The notes: generated by a model not told the origin, from the letters alone. 64,000 bases of DNA from Pleodorina starrii (GCA_030267565.1 BRXU01000001.1:5642001-5706000); one strand, 5' to 3'. Shown: positions 39,855-52,828, numbered from the stretch's first letter. A program made the numbers and translations.

Positions 39855-42289
39855 TTGGCGTGGATGCGGGTCGCAGGCTACGCAGGCGTTGGGGGCGGCA
39901 GAGCGGGCCGCGGCACAGCAGCGGAAGCAGTAGCGAGCCGCAATCAAGGCAGCTGGCTGTGGCGGTTTGGCCTTGAGCGGATGCAGGGCCCCGGCTCGCA
40001 GCGGGGGTCTCTTGGAGCATGTCCGGGCGCGTGTGTGCATTACGGCTGCCGAACATCAATTCGTTGGATGCCTTGCGAGTGGAATGACGGTCGTGATAAG
40101 CGCTGGGGCCGCGCGTGTGCTGTGCTGTGGCTGCGTTGCAATTATTTGGCCCCCGCTGTACCGATACCCAGAACGGAGGGGGATGGGGCAGTCCGCCGGT
40201 GCTGCCCGGGGGAACGCATCTCATTGCCCACGTTGGTTCATGTGAGCAGCTGCCGCGGCAACGTGGTGCTTTGTAGACCTCGATGTAGTGTATCAGCGAA
40301 AAGATTTACGTACGATACCTTGTCTGCTGAACGAATGAGGAATGCAGGTCTGTGCACGTCATTCAAGTGTGCACGAGTAGTACGGAATGCAGTGGGAGGG
40401 GGCATCAGACGGGTAGGAGGGTGTGAAGTGGGCAGGGCTGGGGGTACCTAACGTATGTGGCTGGTGCAAGATGGGCTCACGATGCGGGTTCTGGCTCGGG
40501 CCCTTCCCGGGGCGGGTAGTACCTCCATTTCTCGAGGATAGTTGCGCGAGGGCCAATGCGTGATAGGGGATTGGTGACCCCGCGGTTCGTGTGCTGGGCG
40601 GATGGAAATGGCTCCCGCGGGGTATGCTGACCCGCACCACGGCCCACGTTGCGCCAACGGGTCGTTCGGGTACATCCCGCGCCCGCGCTCCCCCCGGCTG
40701 TTATGGGATCGTGCGACGAGAGATGACGGGACTGCCAACTCTGAGCCCTCCTCCCCACGGGCGTGCAAGCCCGGTTTTGTTGTTGTGAGCTGGTACCATT
40801 GGGTGAGGAGAGGAGGCCCACGCCTTACCAAGCCGCTGGCCCTGGTGCAAGGCCCTGGGATGCATCTCTGCTGACCTACAATATTGAGGCGTGCGTCATT
40901 CAGTGGAAACGCCCCTTCCAGCATTTAATCGCTCGTTCATTCATTGCGGACCAAGCATGGCAGCACAGGGAGATCCGTGTTCCGATCCATGCTACGAATT
41001 TAAAGCCATGAGTGCATTCATAGCCATCACGGACGCTGCGTGCAATTGCGGGCTGCGGTCCTGCACGCCAAGAGCACTGAGCGGTCCCAGCGTACGACAG
41101 CAGTCCAACGCGACGGCGTCCAGACACCGACCATCCAGTCGTCAGAATCCATAAGGCAACCACCTATCCAACCCGCAACGCCGCAAGCCTTGCAAGCACC
41201 AAACGACCGTGGCTTTCCAATTGTCGTTAGGGATCTGTGCCGCTTGCTACATCATAGTGCCTGCATACGTGGTGGGTCCGATGCACGAACCGTAGAGCCG
41301 TACCGCCTCACGGGGCTCCCAGTGGCAGTGTTGGGTTAGAAAGCGCCTCCTTGAGCAGTGCTAGTGCTAGTGGTATCCCCTTGAGCGTGTCTTTAGTAAT
41401 GAATGAGGCAGTGCCAGTCGCCTGCAGCCGGCCCACCTCCGTGGCAGCGTGCACCCCCTCCTCGTGTCATGCACGGTCTACGTATTAGGGTCTATTCTCT
41501 ACTTCTGGGTTTCAGAATGCTTCCTGGCCTCCCATCTCCAGTAAACAGCCATACGGCAGATCCCGCAACAGGTACGGAAACTTTGGATGTCCGAGACAGT
41601 ACCTGCAAAGACAATTCCCAACTCAGTCTTCGATCCAATACCGGTACTCTCCCCACATTATCGGCTTCGAAACACATAACTGGCCCACTTGCTCTACTCT
41701 TCCAAGAGTCTGGGTTTGCCTCCTTGAGCTGAGTGCACTGCGAGGCACTCCTGCATGCCATGTGGGCAATAAACAATGATATGAATGCACTGTACGGTAG
41801 CCCGCCCCTCCCCGGCCCGCGAAATGCTTGCACGTGGGCAAAGCGCCCCCCCCCCTGCCGAGGCTCTCAACCCGCCCTAACTCTGCTCCGCTTTGCCACG
41901 CCGCATAGCGCATACCCACCCGTCGCACTCAAGTGTCTGCGCTCCCCAGCATGGGTGGGTGTAATGTTAGCAATGTACGTCAAGTTCATTGACGTACGAG
42001 GGCGTCCGTACAAGCCCATGGAAGGGGGCCCATGGAAGGTTGATCGTTGGCAAATGAGCCGACATCTCGTACTGCGGCCTGCCTTGCAAGCGTGTACGTA
42101 GTTAATGTACACCGGAAGGTCCCAGCCCAGGGCCCCCTGGTGCGCACACTCCAGTCAGGCACTGCGCTGCACTGCCACGCAGCTGCTCAGACAGATGTCC
42201 CTCGCGCCGCGTGCTGAGCCCCTCCCAGGCCCCGGGTCAGCCGGCCTCGCTGGCACATTGTGGCCAGCGATGACCACGTGGTGGGGTCA
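39855..42289. other. Intergenic DNA between two convergent genes
   Basis: No gene supported over 2.4 kb; the open frames are short and without family resemblance. It contains an inverted repeat GTACGTCA/TGACGTAC (41975-41982 and 41990-41997). Confidence 0.5.
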
Positions 42290-45200
42290 CTACTTCCACC
42301 AGGGCAGCACCTGCCGGCAGTACTGCGACGCCACGTCGGACCGCGGTGTGTACGTCCCCTCATCAATCTGGGCAATGGCCTCCAGGTAGATGTCCTTGCC
42401 GCGCTCGTTGAACACGTCCCGGAAGGTGGTGCCGTTGGGGAACATGGGCTGCGCAGCACAGCAGCAGGAAGCAGCGGAGGGGGGGAAACTGGTGAATAGT
42501 GAGTGAGGCAAAAGCAGCCGTGGCGGCGCTTGACCTGCTGCCAAGCTGAAATCCGAAAGGTGAGGTAACGGAAGGGAGGCTGGCAGTAGGGCGGGAGGGG
42601 AAGACAGGACGCAGCGGCGGCACACGGCAGATAGCTCGAAACAGGAAGAGACATTGAGAGCAACATACCAGTTCAGGTATGTTGCTCCCAAAACTGACGG
42701 CCCGACGGCCTTGCTCTCGCGCATGTTTCCTCTCCCTCACGTTCCGACACCGAGGCCGGTAGCTCCACAACCCCCATCCACCAACGATGGCCTCGCTGCG
42801 CTTCCGCGACTGATACCCCCCCACCCCACAGGTAATCCTCAGGTAATATTCCAGGTAACTGCGTTGCGTTCCCCCTCGCCCAGGGCCGTTCTTATTACCC
42901 CCCCCCCAACACACACACCCGGACCCTTCTGCGCAATTCACGTTTTTGCCGTACAGCGGTACCCTACCCTACCTTGTCGAACACCTCCGACAGCTACCCA
43001 TTGTCCTTGATGCGCCTTTTGAGCCACACCTTGGACGACACCACGACGTCGTGGTGGCGGTGCACCAGCCACACGTCTGGCAGCACCCAGAAGGAGTTGC
43101 GCTGCTGCAGCGCCATGTAGCGCACACTCAGCAGCCTGTTGTAGTAGTAGCCCCTGCGGGTGGTTGGGAGGAAAGGGGAGCTTCAGGACCGAACCAAGAC
43201 ACTGCCTTGACACGTGTGCACGGCGAAAAGTTGTGTGTAGCACACACCAGAGGGGATCCGCCCATAATGGGAAACGTAGCCCCTACGCCGCACCTGAAGC
43301 GAGCATCGTAATTGGGCAGCGCCTTCCTGCACGCCAGATACAGGTACGTTGCAGAGGGCGGGGCAGTTAGCGGGGACAGTGACCCAATCCATCTTTCATG
43401 GGCTCGCCTGCGCCTATGCGGGTAACGGGACCAACGGTGTTTCATACACACGTGTCTGGCTCCAGCACAGACAGCTGGACCACCAGCGCAATCCCCCCGT
43501 CCACTTGCCTGGCTGCAATGAACCAGGGTTCGTAGCCGCTGCTGTACACGACGGGGTACTCGGCGGCGGCATACAGCCAGCGCGGAAAGTCGGTGGCGTT
43601 ATGGCCGGCGACGAAGCGATCGAAGGCAAACGGAAACACGTCGTGCCGGACCTGCCAAGCCTCCTTCAACCGTGTCGACTTCTCCCCCGGCTTCACTGCG
43701 GCGGGAAAGGCCCGATAGTGCGGTCAGGTCGTTCCAGGCGGCCGTGCTGTACACTGGCCAGGTCAAGCCTTTTGCCGGGCGCCGGGGTAAGAAAAACGAT
43801 CCCGCCGCAAAGTGACGGGGGCACTTAGGGACAAACAGAGCATTCTGAACGCGCTCAAAAACGTTGGTACCGGGCACGCAGTGCCCAGGGCTGTCCGGTT
43901 TACCGCACCGTGCACGTGGTCCTGCGCCTGAAGATATCATTGTCGTCTTGGAAAAGCTAAACAGCACTGCGTGCAAGCCGCGCTCACCGCAACACTGAAC
44001 AACAGTTACTTCTCTGAACAGCAGGAAAAGGGACCTGGGTAATGCTCGCACTTGCAACCGCTGTTTGGCAGTACAGTATAGTACCGGGCTGTATCGTACT
44101 GTACCGTACGTTGGTATCCTCCACTTCAACCCGCCGGTCACCCACTTGCAATGATCTCATCTAAAAGTGCGTTTCGGCCATGGTAGCCCAGCGTCCGGTT
44201 GGTATCCCAGGCTGGCATCACCCACAGGATGCGCTCCTGCTCCGCACGCCGAACCACCTCATCTACCCTGCAAACCGCAAGCAGGGGCGACGCACAAGGA
44301 AGGCATAGCAGGGACACTCGTGAGGAATGGAGCGAAACGACGACATGGGTCGAGATGTGAAGAGGTCCGGGACACGGACACGGGCACGGACAGGGCCACT
44401 CAGCGCTGGAGTCGACAAGGCCATGCGTGGCAAAACCCGTAACCCAACTCAAACTGGCCGTCCTCCCTCCCTCGAATCTAACGCATGCCGTCGTGAGCCT
44501 CCCGCTCGGCTGCCTACTGGAGGGGGTGGTGCCAGGACGCGTGCGCCTTACGTGGCGCTCGCTGGTCACCTCCACACCAGGCCACCTCTGTCGAACCCCG
44601 CCCACCCACCGCGTCTTGTTGGCCATCAGATGTTCCATCAGCCCCCGGCTCATGCACAGGTCCACGTCCACCATTGCCGCCACGGGCGTGTCGGCCGCCA
44701 GCATGGCCGCGTTCCGCAGCGCGTTGAGCGGCATCAGCACCGTCAGCGCCGCCTCACCCAGCAGCTCCGAAAACAGCAGCAGCCGCAGAGAGCACGCCCT
44801 GAAGCCGGGAGTAGGGCCCATGAAGGCGCGGCTGCTATTCGTGCTCGCATTCGCAGCTGCTCGGGCGTTCATGGCCTCCACCTTCCGGAACAGACCCTCG
44901 ACGGACTGGATGGCGTGCATCAGTTCCGCCTGGTTGTGCTGCGTGCGATTGGCGTCCCCGGCCGGCGGCTGAACCAGCGGTACCCAGACGGCGGCCGCAA
45001 CGACACCTCCAGGGAAGCTGCGGCATTGCAGCTCCAGGGCCTGCAGGACCCACGTGTACGGCGGGTAGGCCACTTGCTAGCCTTGAACATGACGCCGCCC
45101 AGCCAGTGCCGCCGTGAGAGTGCGAGTCAAACCGCGGGTTTAGGCTACGGGTTTTTGAACCCGTATTGATGAGCCACGCGAAATCCGCTGGCATCGGCCC

Positions 45201-45754
45201 ACCACTCGGCCGCCAACCCGTGCATTCTACAGCACACCTAACACTGTCGCCCAGATCGACCGCCGTTATCCTGACCCAGCTTTCTTAAGGCGATCCGCCG
45301 GATACTCACCCGTAATCTGGTCATGTCTATCTGTGTAAAAACCGTGAGGGGCAAGCCTGCATTCCTGTCACTCCACCAGACTTGCTCCAGCCGTAAGCTG
45401 CATTAATATCAGCAAATTAAATCATTGGTTCAGGTTGCAATCAATATGTAGGGACAGGTTACACGGGACGCCTCAGCATCAGGGCGCATACCGGTAACGA
45501 TGGTTCGGCGCATCGCGGGCATCGGCCCACCTTCGCGTTGGTTTACCATATATGAACTCGCCAAAACTGGTAGGTCTTGTGCTGATGTTGGCGTTATAGC
45601 ACGATTTGAGTGCATTAGCGGCTAAGTTCGCCGGAGTAGACTTCCTGATGCCAATACTTTGTTGTTCTTGCTCAACGCCCTCAATACACACGCAGAACGC
45701 GAAGCTACAATAAAGAAGTAAACGGAGGGGTCGCAACCAAGCTCGTCTCAACAT
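42290..45754 (-). CDS. GT49 (LARGE/B4GAT1-type) glycosyltransferase, possible in-frame TAG
   Basis: Eight exons with consistent phases: 45754-45492, 45397-45310, 45076-44610, 44267-44146, 43695-43509, 43326-43294, 43153-42973, 42448-42290 (499 residues if TAG at 42996-42994, codon 440, is read through). Met 1 opens a type II signal anchor (LRPLRLLLYCSFAFCVCI), fitting a Golgi enzyme. Family features follow in order: LPLTVFTQIDMTRLR, LELQCRSFPGGVVAAAVWVPL, the metal-binding DVD in MVDVDLCMS (about 254-256), ILWVMPAWDTN, GHNATDFPRWLYA, SSGYEPWFIAAR, NYDARFRGYYYNR and SFWVLPDVWLVHRHH. GT49 enzymes transfer glucuronic acid; the acceptor here is unknown. The fifth intron starts with GC (AG|GCAAGT). 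A donor at SSK|GTGTGG would avoid the TAG and also keeps phase. Confidence 0.85.
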
Positions 45755-46798
45755 TTGTACCCGTAGCCAAAATGACTATACCGGTATTCAGCTATTTGGC
45801 CTACAAGTTCTATGCGCTATGCAGCTGTGACTTCCAAACGCAGGACTCAAGCGCGACACACCTCTTGCGCTCTTGGAGGATGAACATGAGTAAAAAATAA
45901 CTGACGTACAAAACGCACACATGTCCGGTACGCAGTGCGCATGAAGGCAAGTGAACATTAGCGTATGCCTGTCATTACATTGCTTTACATGAATCATTGA
46001 CGAATCGCCATAGAACGCAGCTTGCGAGTGCTAACCGTAGTCAGGCAATCAGGTTCCCAACCCGCTTTCAGGCCTGGGTCAGGTTAGGAGCACCCAAGCA
46101 CGAACCCCGAACCAAAACAAATGATATGACATATACATACAGTGTTACAAATTTCCCGTCTACGGTTCCCGCAACCTATCTCATCGTAACGGCGATGGCG
46201 GGCGCCGGCGTCGGGTCCCGTCGGGTCCGCAACCGCCTAGGGTAAAAAAGAGATCCCGCAGCGGAGACGGAGACGGCGTTAGCGAACGGACCCGGAACCC
46301 AGCAATACTTACCGAGACTGCCTAGGGTACAAGTGCCTGCACAAGCTCCGAAGAGTGAACAGCCGTAAGATCAACGACATCGTCTCTTCGGAGTTCGAAC
46401 CAACGGTCTGCGTTGCGCGGCCGGCTAGCACGGCAACAAAGACGTTCCCGCGAGCTCCGTAAATCTCTGCAACTCCGTATTTCTGAAATGGCTCTCCCCA
46501 CACTTACACACCACCTTAAAACAATGGCAATCGTAGCAGACAAGATCCACTCAAGGAGTGCGCTCGCGCTTGAGCTCGCAACAACACCAAGGAAATGCCA
46601 CGCAGACAGCGCAACTGCCCCGACTTGCTCCAGCTCAGGAGTGCGCAAGAATCTGTACCAACTCTCTGCTCCGACCAAGCCGCGCGCGGCGCATGCTCAC
46701 GTCGTCATCTGAGATCGCATCGTAATGCAGTACAGCCGTCTTGAGCTATGGGGATCCGCCTGTTGCGAACCCAGCAACCCAGCTGCCCAGGCAGGCCC
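45755..46798. other. Intergenic: upstream of the GT49 gene and downstream of the FKBP gene
   Basis: No gene seen. TGTAA on the minus strand (46508-46504) is about 290 bases past the FKBP stop and could be its poly(A) signal. The stretch 46190-46290 has short GGGTC/CGGAGAC repeats. Confidence 0.45.
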
Positions 46799-48272
46799 CT
46801 AGGGCGGGCTGGTGAAGTTGATGTCCTCCTCGGGCTTCTTGATGCAGGGGAAGTCCGCATCCGAGCAGCAGGCCATGCCCACCGAAAAGGTCTGGCAGCG
46901 CAGCAGACTGACCTCGTAGTAAAGCGGCGCATTGGGCGGCACGCGTCGGCCCGACTTGAACTTCACTCCATCGCTGCCGTACCCCAGCGAGGGCGGCACC
47001 ACCGCTAGCTTTACGTCACCACCGCGCATGGTCTCAACCACCTTCGCAGCAGGAGGGGGGAAGGGAGGGGGAGCAGAAGGAAGCGGGATGGGACGGTACG
47101 GCAATGAGCAGCAGCCGCAGTACCAGGCAGCTCGTGTCCACAGGGTTGAGGCTGTGTGGGTCGTGGTTCGAAAGTGCAAGCCGTAAGACGGTCGGTAGCA
47201 GCAGTTCGAAGGCGCGGGGCTCTGCGGCAGGTCCTCCGGGGAACACTATGGGATGATGTGGCATCTGGTAAGCCTGGTCCACTTCGGTCACAAGATACTT
47301 TTGAGAAGCTGTTGGGTCGGGAACTCGGACTTGGTGCCCCACACGCAGACGGCTGCCGCCCTCACGCTCGCCGCCCTTCTCGCCCAGTCCCCTCCCCCTC
47401 CCCACGACCCCGCGGGCCTCAACCGTTGGTGCCCCTGCACGCCTCCCTCCGCGGGCCCCTTTCCCCACCTGCGCCAGTCCCTCCGTGACCAGCTTGTTGG
47501 TTGTGCCCAGCTGGAACGCCAGTGGCGCCGCCCCCTCCGCCCGGGTGTCCAGGAACACGGTGCCGTCCTCCAGCGAGCCCACCACGTCCACCAGCACCAC
47601 GCTGCCCGAGGAGGGGGCCTCACCCCGGCCGCTGGACAGCAGGGACATGCGGATGCCGCTGTGCAGGGGAACAGGGGAACAGGGGGAGCCGCGCACGCAG
47701 GCGGGAGAGAGAGGAGGAGAGAGAAGGCGGTCAGCAAAGAGTCACATAGAAGGGGCGGGGAGGGGCGGGGAGCAGGACATCAGGTGGGACCCTCAGGAGG
47801 GCGAAGCGACGCCGACATTCTCGCGGGGACCACGTATGTAGGGATTTGCAGGGTTTGTGTTGGGCAAGACGCACGGGAAGGCGCCACGGACAGTGCGTCA
47901 CGCGGCATGTCCGCCCCTCACCGACCTGGCGGTCACCTCGATGTCGCGCTCCCCCTCGCCCCCCTTTTTGAGGCTGCTGATGGACACCTTGGCGGCCGCA
48001 GGGCGGGGCGCGAGGCCGGCAGCAACGCCCTCAAGTGCGGCGACGCTTGAGAGGAGCGCCGCTCCACCCAGCAGTTGGCGACGAGTGGCAGCGGGGGCCG
48101 ACGAGGGCGCTTCCGCGCGCTCGGCGCTGGGGTTGACGAACTTCGTGCTGGTCGAGCATGGATCTGTTGTTGCCAGTGCTGTGCGACGGACGCACCGGCC
48201 AGGCCTGCACTCTTTGCTGCGTTGCAGCATTGACGGTGTCCTTGTATGCCCGAACTGAACTGAGGCCGACAT
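46799..48272 (-). CDS. FKBP-type peptidyl-prolyl isomerase, thylakoid lumen
   Basis: Three exons with consistent phases: 48272-47926, 47658-47469, 47041-46799 (259 residues). Residues 1-60 are basic and Ser/Thr-rich like a chloroplast transit peptide. A twin-arginine lumen signal follows (TRRQLLGG at 63-70, a hydrophobic core, cleavage expected near Ala94). The FKBP domain runs from about residue 117: GSVVLVDVVGSLEDGTVFLDTR, TEGLAQVVETMRGGDVKLAVVPPSLGYGS and LYYEVSLLRC. The C-terminal tail is Cys-rich (CCSDADFPCIK), which could form disulfides in the oxidising lumen. Family members fold or assemble thylakoid proteins; many lumenal FKBPs lack strong isomerase activity, and several active-site aromatics are not obvious here. 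The start codon of the TRM10 gene lies 551 bp away in the opposite direction. Confidence 0.9.
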
Positions 48273-48823
48273 GTTGGTCGTAATAAAGCCACAGATATAT
48301 TTCAGCAACAGCCCATACGCTTCCTGCGCTAATCCTGCGCTATATAAAGGCAAACTGTACTCGTGCGCACTTGCCGCCGTACCTACTTTCTGACTCAGAC
48401 CACAAGCCCCAGCTGCATTCCACTGATGCAGTTGTGCAGCTACACACAAGTATATCCTAGAATATCATCAAAATGTCTCGAAAGTAACCAACAAACGCCG
48501 AATGTTGTTTGTGAATGAACCAAACGAACGCACTTGTGGCATTTGCTTATCAGCGCTGCTGGGCGACAGGGCAACCGGGGAGCCTAGTGTATGCACACCC
48601 GTCACTCATCATACATCTCTTAATCCATTTTTTTGTCCATCACACATCAGTTACACCTGTCGGTGAGCAGGCCACACACTTGAGGACAGGCAACGTATAT
48701 ACACAAGCAAGCTAGCCGTCGGAAACCGAAAAGAAACCTTCCAGCCCCTCATTACCGGGTTTGTCGTACGCACAGCGAGAGCCACGACCGGCGGCCGCCA
48801 GCGGCCGCCCGGTGAAGCACACA
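48273..48823. promoter_or_regulatory. Divergent promoter region of the FKBP and TRM10 genes
   Basis: 551 bp between opposite start codons. A clear TATATAAA lies on the plus strand at 48341-48348, and an ATATAT stretch just upstream of the FKBP ATG on the minus strand (about 48298-48293). Which one is used is not known. Confidence 0.45.
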
Positions 48824-51084
48824 ATGACAATGACGCGTTGCGGCGGGCAACTGCAACGACGTCTCCCTTTGGACGGCCTCTGCGCGCAGTTCCCCGTCTC
48901 CAGCCCCTCCCGCCGTCGCTCTTGCGGGATAGGCTCAGCCGCCGCGGCCAGCAGCCGCCACCGTCGCTCTTGCTGCTGCCCCTCTCTCGACACGCTACCC
49001 AACACCTCAGCGCAGCAATCCCAGCGCCCGCTGCCCCCAAAACCTCATGAGCCAAGTTGTCGGCGCCGGCAGCGGTGCGCCGCCATCAGCCCGGCAGCTC
49101 CAGGCGACTCAGCAGCTGCGGCTGCAGCGCCCGATGAGGGCAGCGAGGGGCTGGATGAGATTGGGGTGGCTCTGCGGGAAGCGGCGCGGCGGCGGGAGCT
49201 GCTGGCGGCTGCACTGGCGGGCGGCAGCAGCGGCCAGGTGATGCGGCTGGTCATCGACTGCGGCTTCACACACGCCATCAGGTCGCCCGCCGAGGTGGGG
49301 TATTAAAGATGGTACCGCAGCGCTGGGACGGAGGCCGCGTAACGCGTAAGCGAATGAACTGAGCAAGGGTAGGGGAAGGTAGGGTAGGGTAGAGCAGGGT
49401 AGGGTAGTACAGGTGGGGGCTCAGGGCCCGGGGCTGTCGTCCTTGCACTTATCGGGGGCACAACCCACCCACCGGCTTTGTACGACCAACCGCCCGCGAA
49501 GTCCGTGCTCGAAAGGTGCCCCAACCCCAGCAATGTCCTCCCGCGGTATTTGTCCCCTGCCCCGTCCTGAACCCGTCTGCCGGCCGTTGCCCTCTCCCCC
49601 CCCTTCCCCCCTGGCCAGTAGTTCCGCAGCCTGGCGAAGCAGATCCAGACCTCAGTGGGTCACAACCGGAGATCGGAGGCGCCCTTGTGCCTACAGGTGG
49701 GCAGGGGGGTGCCGGGGCGCCAGTTGGGGGCAGCCGATGGGGAGATCCACTCGGGGTACGTACCCGGGGTTGGCAAGCCGTCAGCGGGGTAGGAACGTGT
49801 GTGTGCGCTGGGGTTCCAGGGATGTTAGGACCGGAGCGCGACACCGCCCGCACCTTTCCTTGGTTGTTCAACGCTTTTCCCGCTCCCCCTCCCGCCCGCG
49901 CCCGGGTTGGCCACCCGTGTCCCCGGCTTCAGGTGACTTGTTGGGGAGGGGAGCTGGCGACCTATGCGGAGGAGCGGATGGGGGCGGCGGCCTGGCCACT
50001 GGTGAAGCACAGTCAGGTGGGCGAGCAGCCTCTCAGACGGGCCAGAGAGGGGGCGGGCGGACCTCAGCCCGGCGGCGGTGTCCAGGGAACGACAATGCTA
50101 CCAGCCTCGTTAACAAGGGCGACATCCCCTGCCGGCACGTACCGCCGCCATCTCTGCCGATACCGCCTTCCCCCGGCTGGCTCCGCAGTCGACGTTGGAC
50201 CTGTACGACCCTGAACAGCTTGTCGTCCTATCGCCGGATGCCCTGGAGCCGCTCACAGCCCTGGACGAGCGGCGAGTGTACGTGGTGGGAGGCATCGTGG
50301 ACAGATCCGTGATCCGGGGCGTGACAGCGTCTTTTGCGGTGAGTCGGGAGCGGTCACCGTTCACACAAGATTGCGGGGGGGGGGAAGCCTTTCGGAGTAC
50401 ACACGTAACCCCGGTCCCTCCCTCGCTTACTGCTGCAGTCCAGTCACTGCCTGGAGGTCCGTCGACTGCCCACCCTGGAGTACTCGGAGCAGCTGGGGCT
50501 GGGGCACGGAGTATCCAGGCGGTGAGGCAAGGGGAATGGGGAGCCGGGCTTGCTGTGGTGGGGAGGCGAGCGGGTCGCGGCTGGTGGATGCGGGCGAGGT
50601 TCGGGATTACCGTGTGGGTTGCCGCTTGCCGGGGGTGGGCACCCGCAACGACCCGTAGTACACTCAGAAACGAGTCCGCGGTGCTTGCGGACGGTTCAGC
50701 TGCCAGGCGCTTTGCCTCGGCGTCACGTGCATGTACACATTTGCAGCCGATGAGCCGCACATCCAGACGGCCGTCACTGCTTGGAAGGCGCTTGTCTGAC
50801 ACACCGGCCGGCGGCTGCCCCGCCCCTACCGCCCCTTCCTCAGGCCCGTGCTCAACATCTGCGACGTGGTGCTGGCGCTGTTGCGCTTCCGAACCAACGG
50901 AGGCGACTGGCTGGATGCGCTGGACGCAGCCATACCTCGCCGCAAGAGGGCCGCAGCAGCGCAGGAGGGCTCACAGCGCAGCCGGCCGAGTCGGCGGCCC
51001 TCCACCCAGCCGGCCGACGTCGTTGTGGACGCGGGTGTGGGTGCAGCCATGGCGGCACTTCACTTGGCCGAGACCCGGAGCTGA
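48824..51084 (+). CDS. TRM10: TRM10-family tRNA (guanine-9-N1) methyltransferase, probably organelle-targeted
   Basis: Six exons with consistent phases: 48824-49294, 49622-49696, 49933-50016, 50189-50338, 50439-50521, 50844-51084 (367 residues). TRM10 enzymes are SPOUT-fold, SAM-dependent methyltransferases that modify position 9 of tRNAs. Visible signature: VMRLVIDCGF (about 138-147), FRSLAKQIQTSVGHNRRSEAPLCL, the Asp-containing VYVVGGIVDRS (240-250), CLEVRRLPTLEYSE, VLNICDVVLALLRF and a closing DWLDALDAAIPRRKR. The first 120 residues are rich in Arg, Ser and Ala with few acidic residues, like a chloroplast or mitochondrial presequence. This differs from the charged N-terminus of cytosolic TRM10. 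The tail after the domain is low complexity. TGTAA at 51312-51316 may be the poly(A) signal. Confidence 0.92.
49376..49408. repeat. AGGGT microsatellite in the first TRM10 intron
   Basis: Six or seven AGGGT-like units with one interruption. Confidence 0.65.
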
Positions 51085-52828
51085 AGAGGTGGCTGCCTTG
51101 CTAGCCACAAATCCCCGTGCCCTGAATTGAAGTTATCAGTGCTTCGGGCCGCGTAGGGTGGCCTTGCAACGTGTGCCTGAAATGAAAGTGGGGCTGGGAC
51201 ACGTGCCGGGTGTGGCCTCGTTGATCAAGCGGTACGTGAACATCCGCGCAGTGAGCCACGCCGTGCAGTGCGCGCGGCCTCCGAATTCCCGGAAGAGTTG
51301 CCCGTAATGGATGTAACACGGCCCAGTGCGCGGGCAACATCAGTCAGACGACCCCGACAAACAGCCCGGCCAGCCGCGCACCACCTTTCCACGCTGTGGA
51401 ATCAACTCACCAAGCACCCCCTTCATCTTACACCCGTCCTCACTTGACATCACCCTAAGCCCCATGAAGCGACCCCATGAACAACAACGAGGACTGCACC
51501 GGGGCTCGACAGATACCGGGTTAGCGGACCGAACACCCGCGCCCGTAGCCTGACGCAAGAACACAAAATCTGAATGCCGTAAACGAAATCTGAACGCCGT
51601 GAACATCTACAGCTCGTCTTGGGCGCCAGGTCGGAGCGATAAGGCTGTTTGGTACAACCTGGAATGGCCACAAACGAAGGGCACAGCCGATCACAGCTGA
51701 ACGGAGAGGGCTGGCCTCCAGGCAAGCAGGCCCTCATCTGCAACATCACAGCAGTGCTGCAGTCCAGCGGCACGGATCTAAAACACGGAAAGAACGCCAG
51801 ATATGCATGCCAGAACAGGACCGCGCATTGGTAGCTTTCATTCCCAATGGGCCGCTGCACCGCCACACCGCTTCCAGCACAACGCCTCATGCCGCAATCG
51901 GAGGGTATGGCGGCGAAAACAACAAGAACAAAACCGAACAAACGCTCACCGAATTCTTCGTCCACGTCTTCTCGTGCTAGTGCTAGGCCCCGCATCCCAT
52001 ACAGATACATCCCTGGCCGTGGCGGGAAGTGCACACAACCCCGGCGCCGCCCTAGGCTGCCAAGGGCCGACAAAATGTACCAAGACTACAAACGCCAATG
52101 AACAGTTCGAATAAGCTCCGGGCGGCCGCCCTTCACTTCGGTTGGCCACCAACACGGGCAAGCCCCACGGGACAACGCCGCACGCGACCACGGCAACTCC
52201 ACACGGGGGAAACCGCCTCGTCATACCACAAGGTGGCGATACAAGGTGGCGAACTTCACCTCGTATGCTCACGTGAACCAAGTCGCCGGCCTTGCCCACC
52301 GCTGTTCCGTGCCCACATCTGCCCACCGAACGACGCCCTGTGCGGCAACCCGCCCGCGCTCAGCGGCTCCGAAGCCCCCCTGCCCCCTCACCCCCCCGCC
52401 TCCCGCGATGACCCCCAGTCGGCACAACCTGCCGCAACCTGCAGCCGCCAGCCTTGCCCCGCCACGCCCGCCGGCTGGGTCCCGTGCAATCGCAAACGCA
52501 CGACAGCAGCGGCTTAACCTCAAGCCGATGCCCCCCTTTCCATATACGCAGGCATTTAACCCAGACTAGCCTGGCTTGCCTTGCCCTGTCCTGGAGGTCC
52601 GGAGACCCGGCGACCCCAATCAAAATTGCTGATTTGCATCTACCTACACCTGAAGCCCCACCATCTCAGCCTCCCCTCTATTTTGCAGCGCAACCCCCAG
52701 CCCCAGCCCCGCCCTGCCCGCAGCTCACCCCCACGGCACCGGCATTCCTACATCTGCCCGCCCGCGCGACAACATCCCCCACACACACAAGGCGCCCTCG
52801 CCGCCGCCACCGCGTCCCTCCCTCGCAC
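51085..52828. other. Intergenic DNA between convergent TRM10 and 5'-nucleotidase genes
   Basis: No gene supported. Open frames on both strands lack family features. Confidence 0.5.

Noticed and set aside
46385..46410. tRNA-like B box (GGTTCGAAC on minus)
   Set aside because: The flanks do not form a T-stem and no A box lies at the right distance.
42290..51084. UAG reassigned to a sense codon, as in some ulvophyte algae
   Set aside because: Host genes with otherwise clear ends (DUF155, FKBP, GT49) terminate at TAG, so a general reassignment does not fit.
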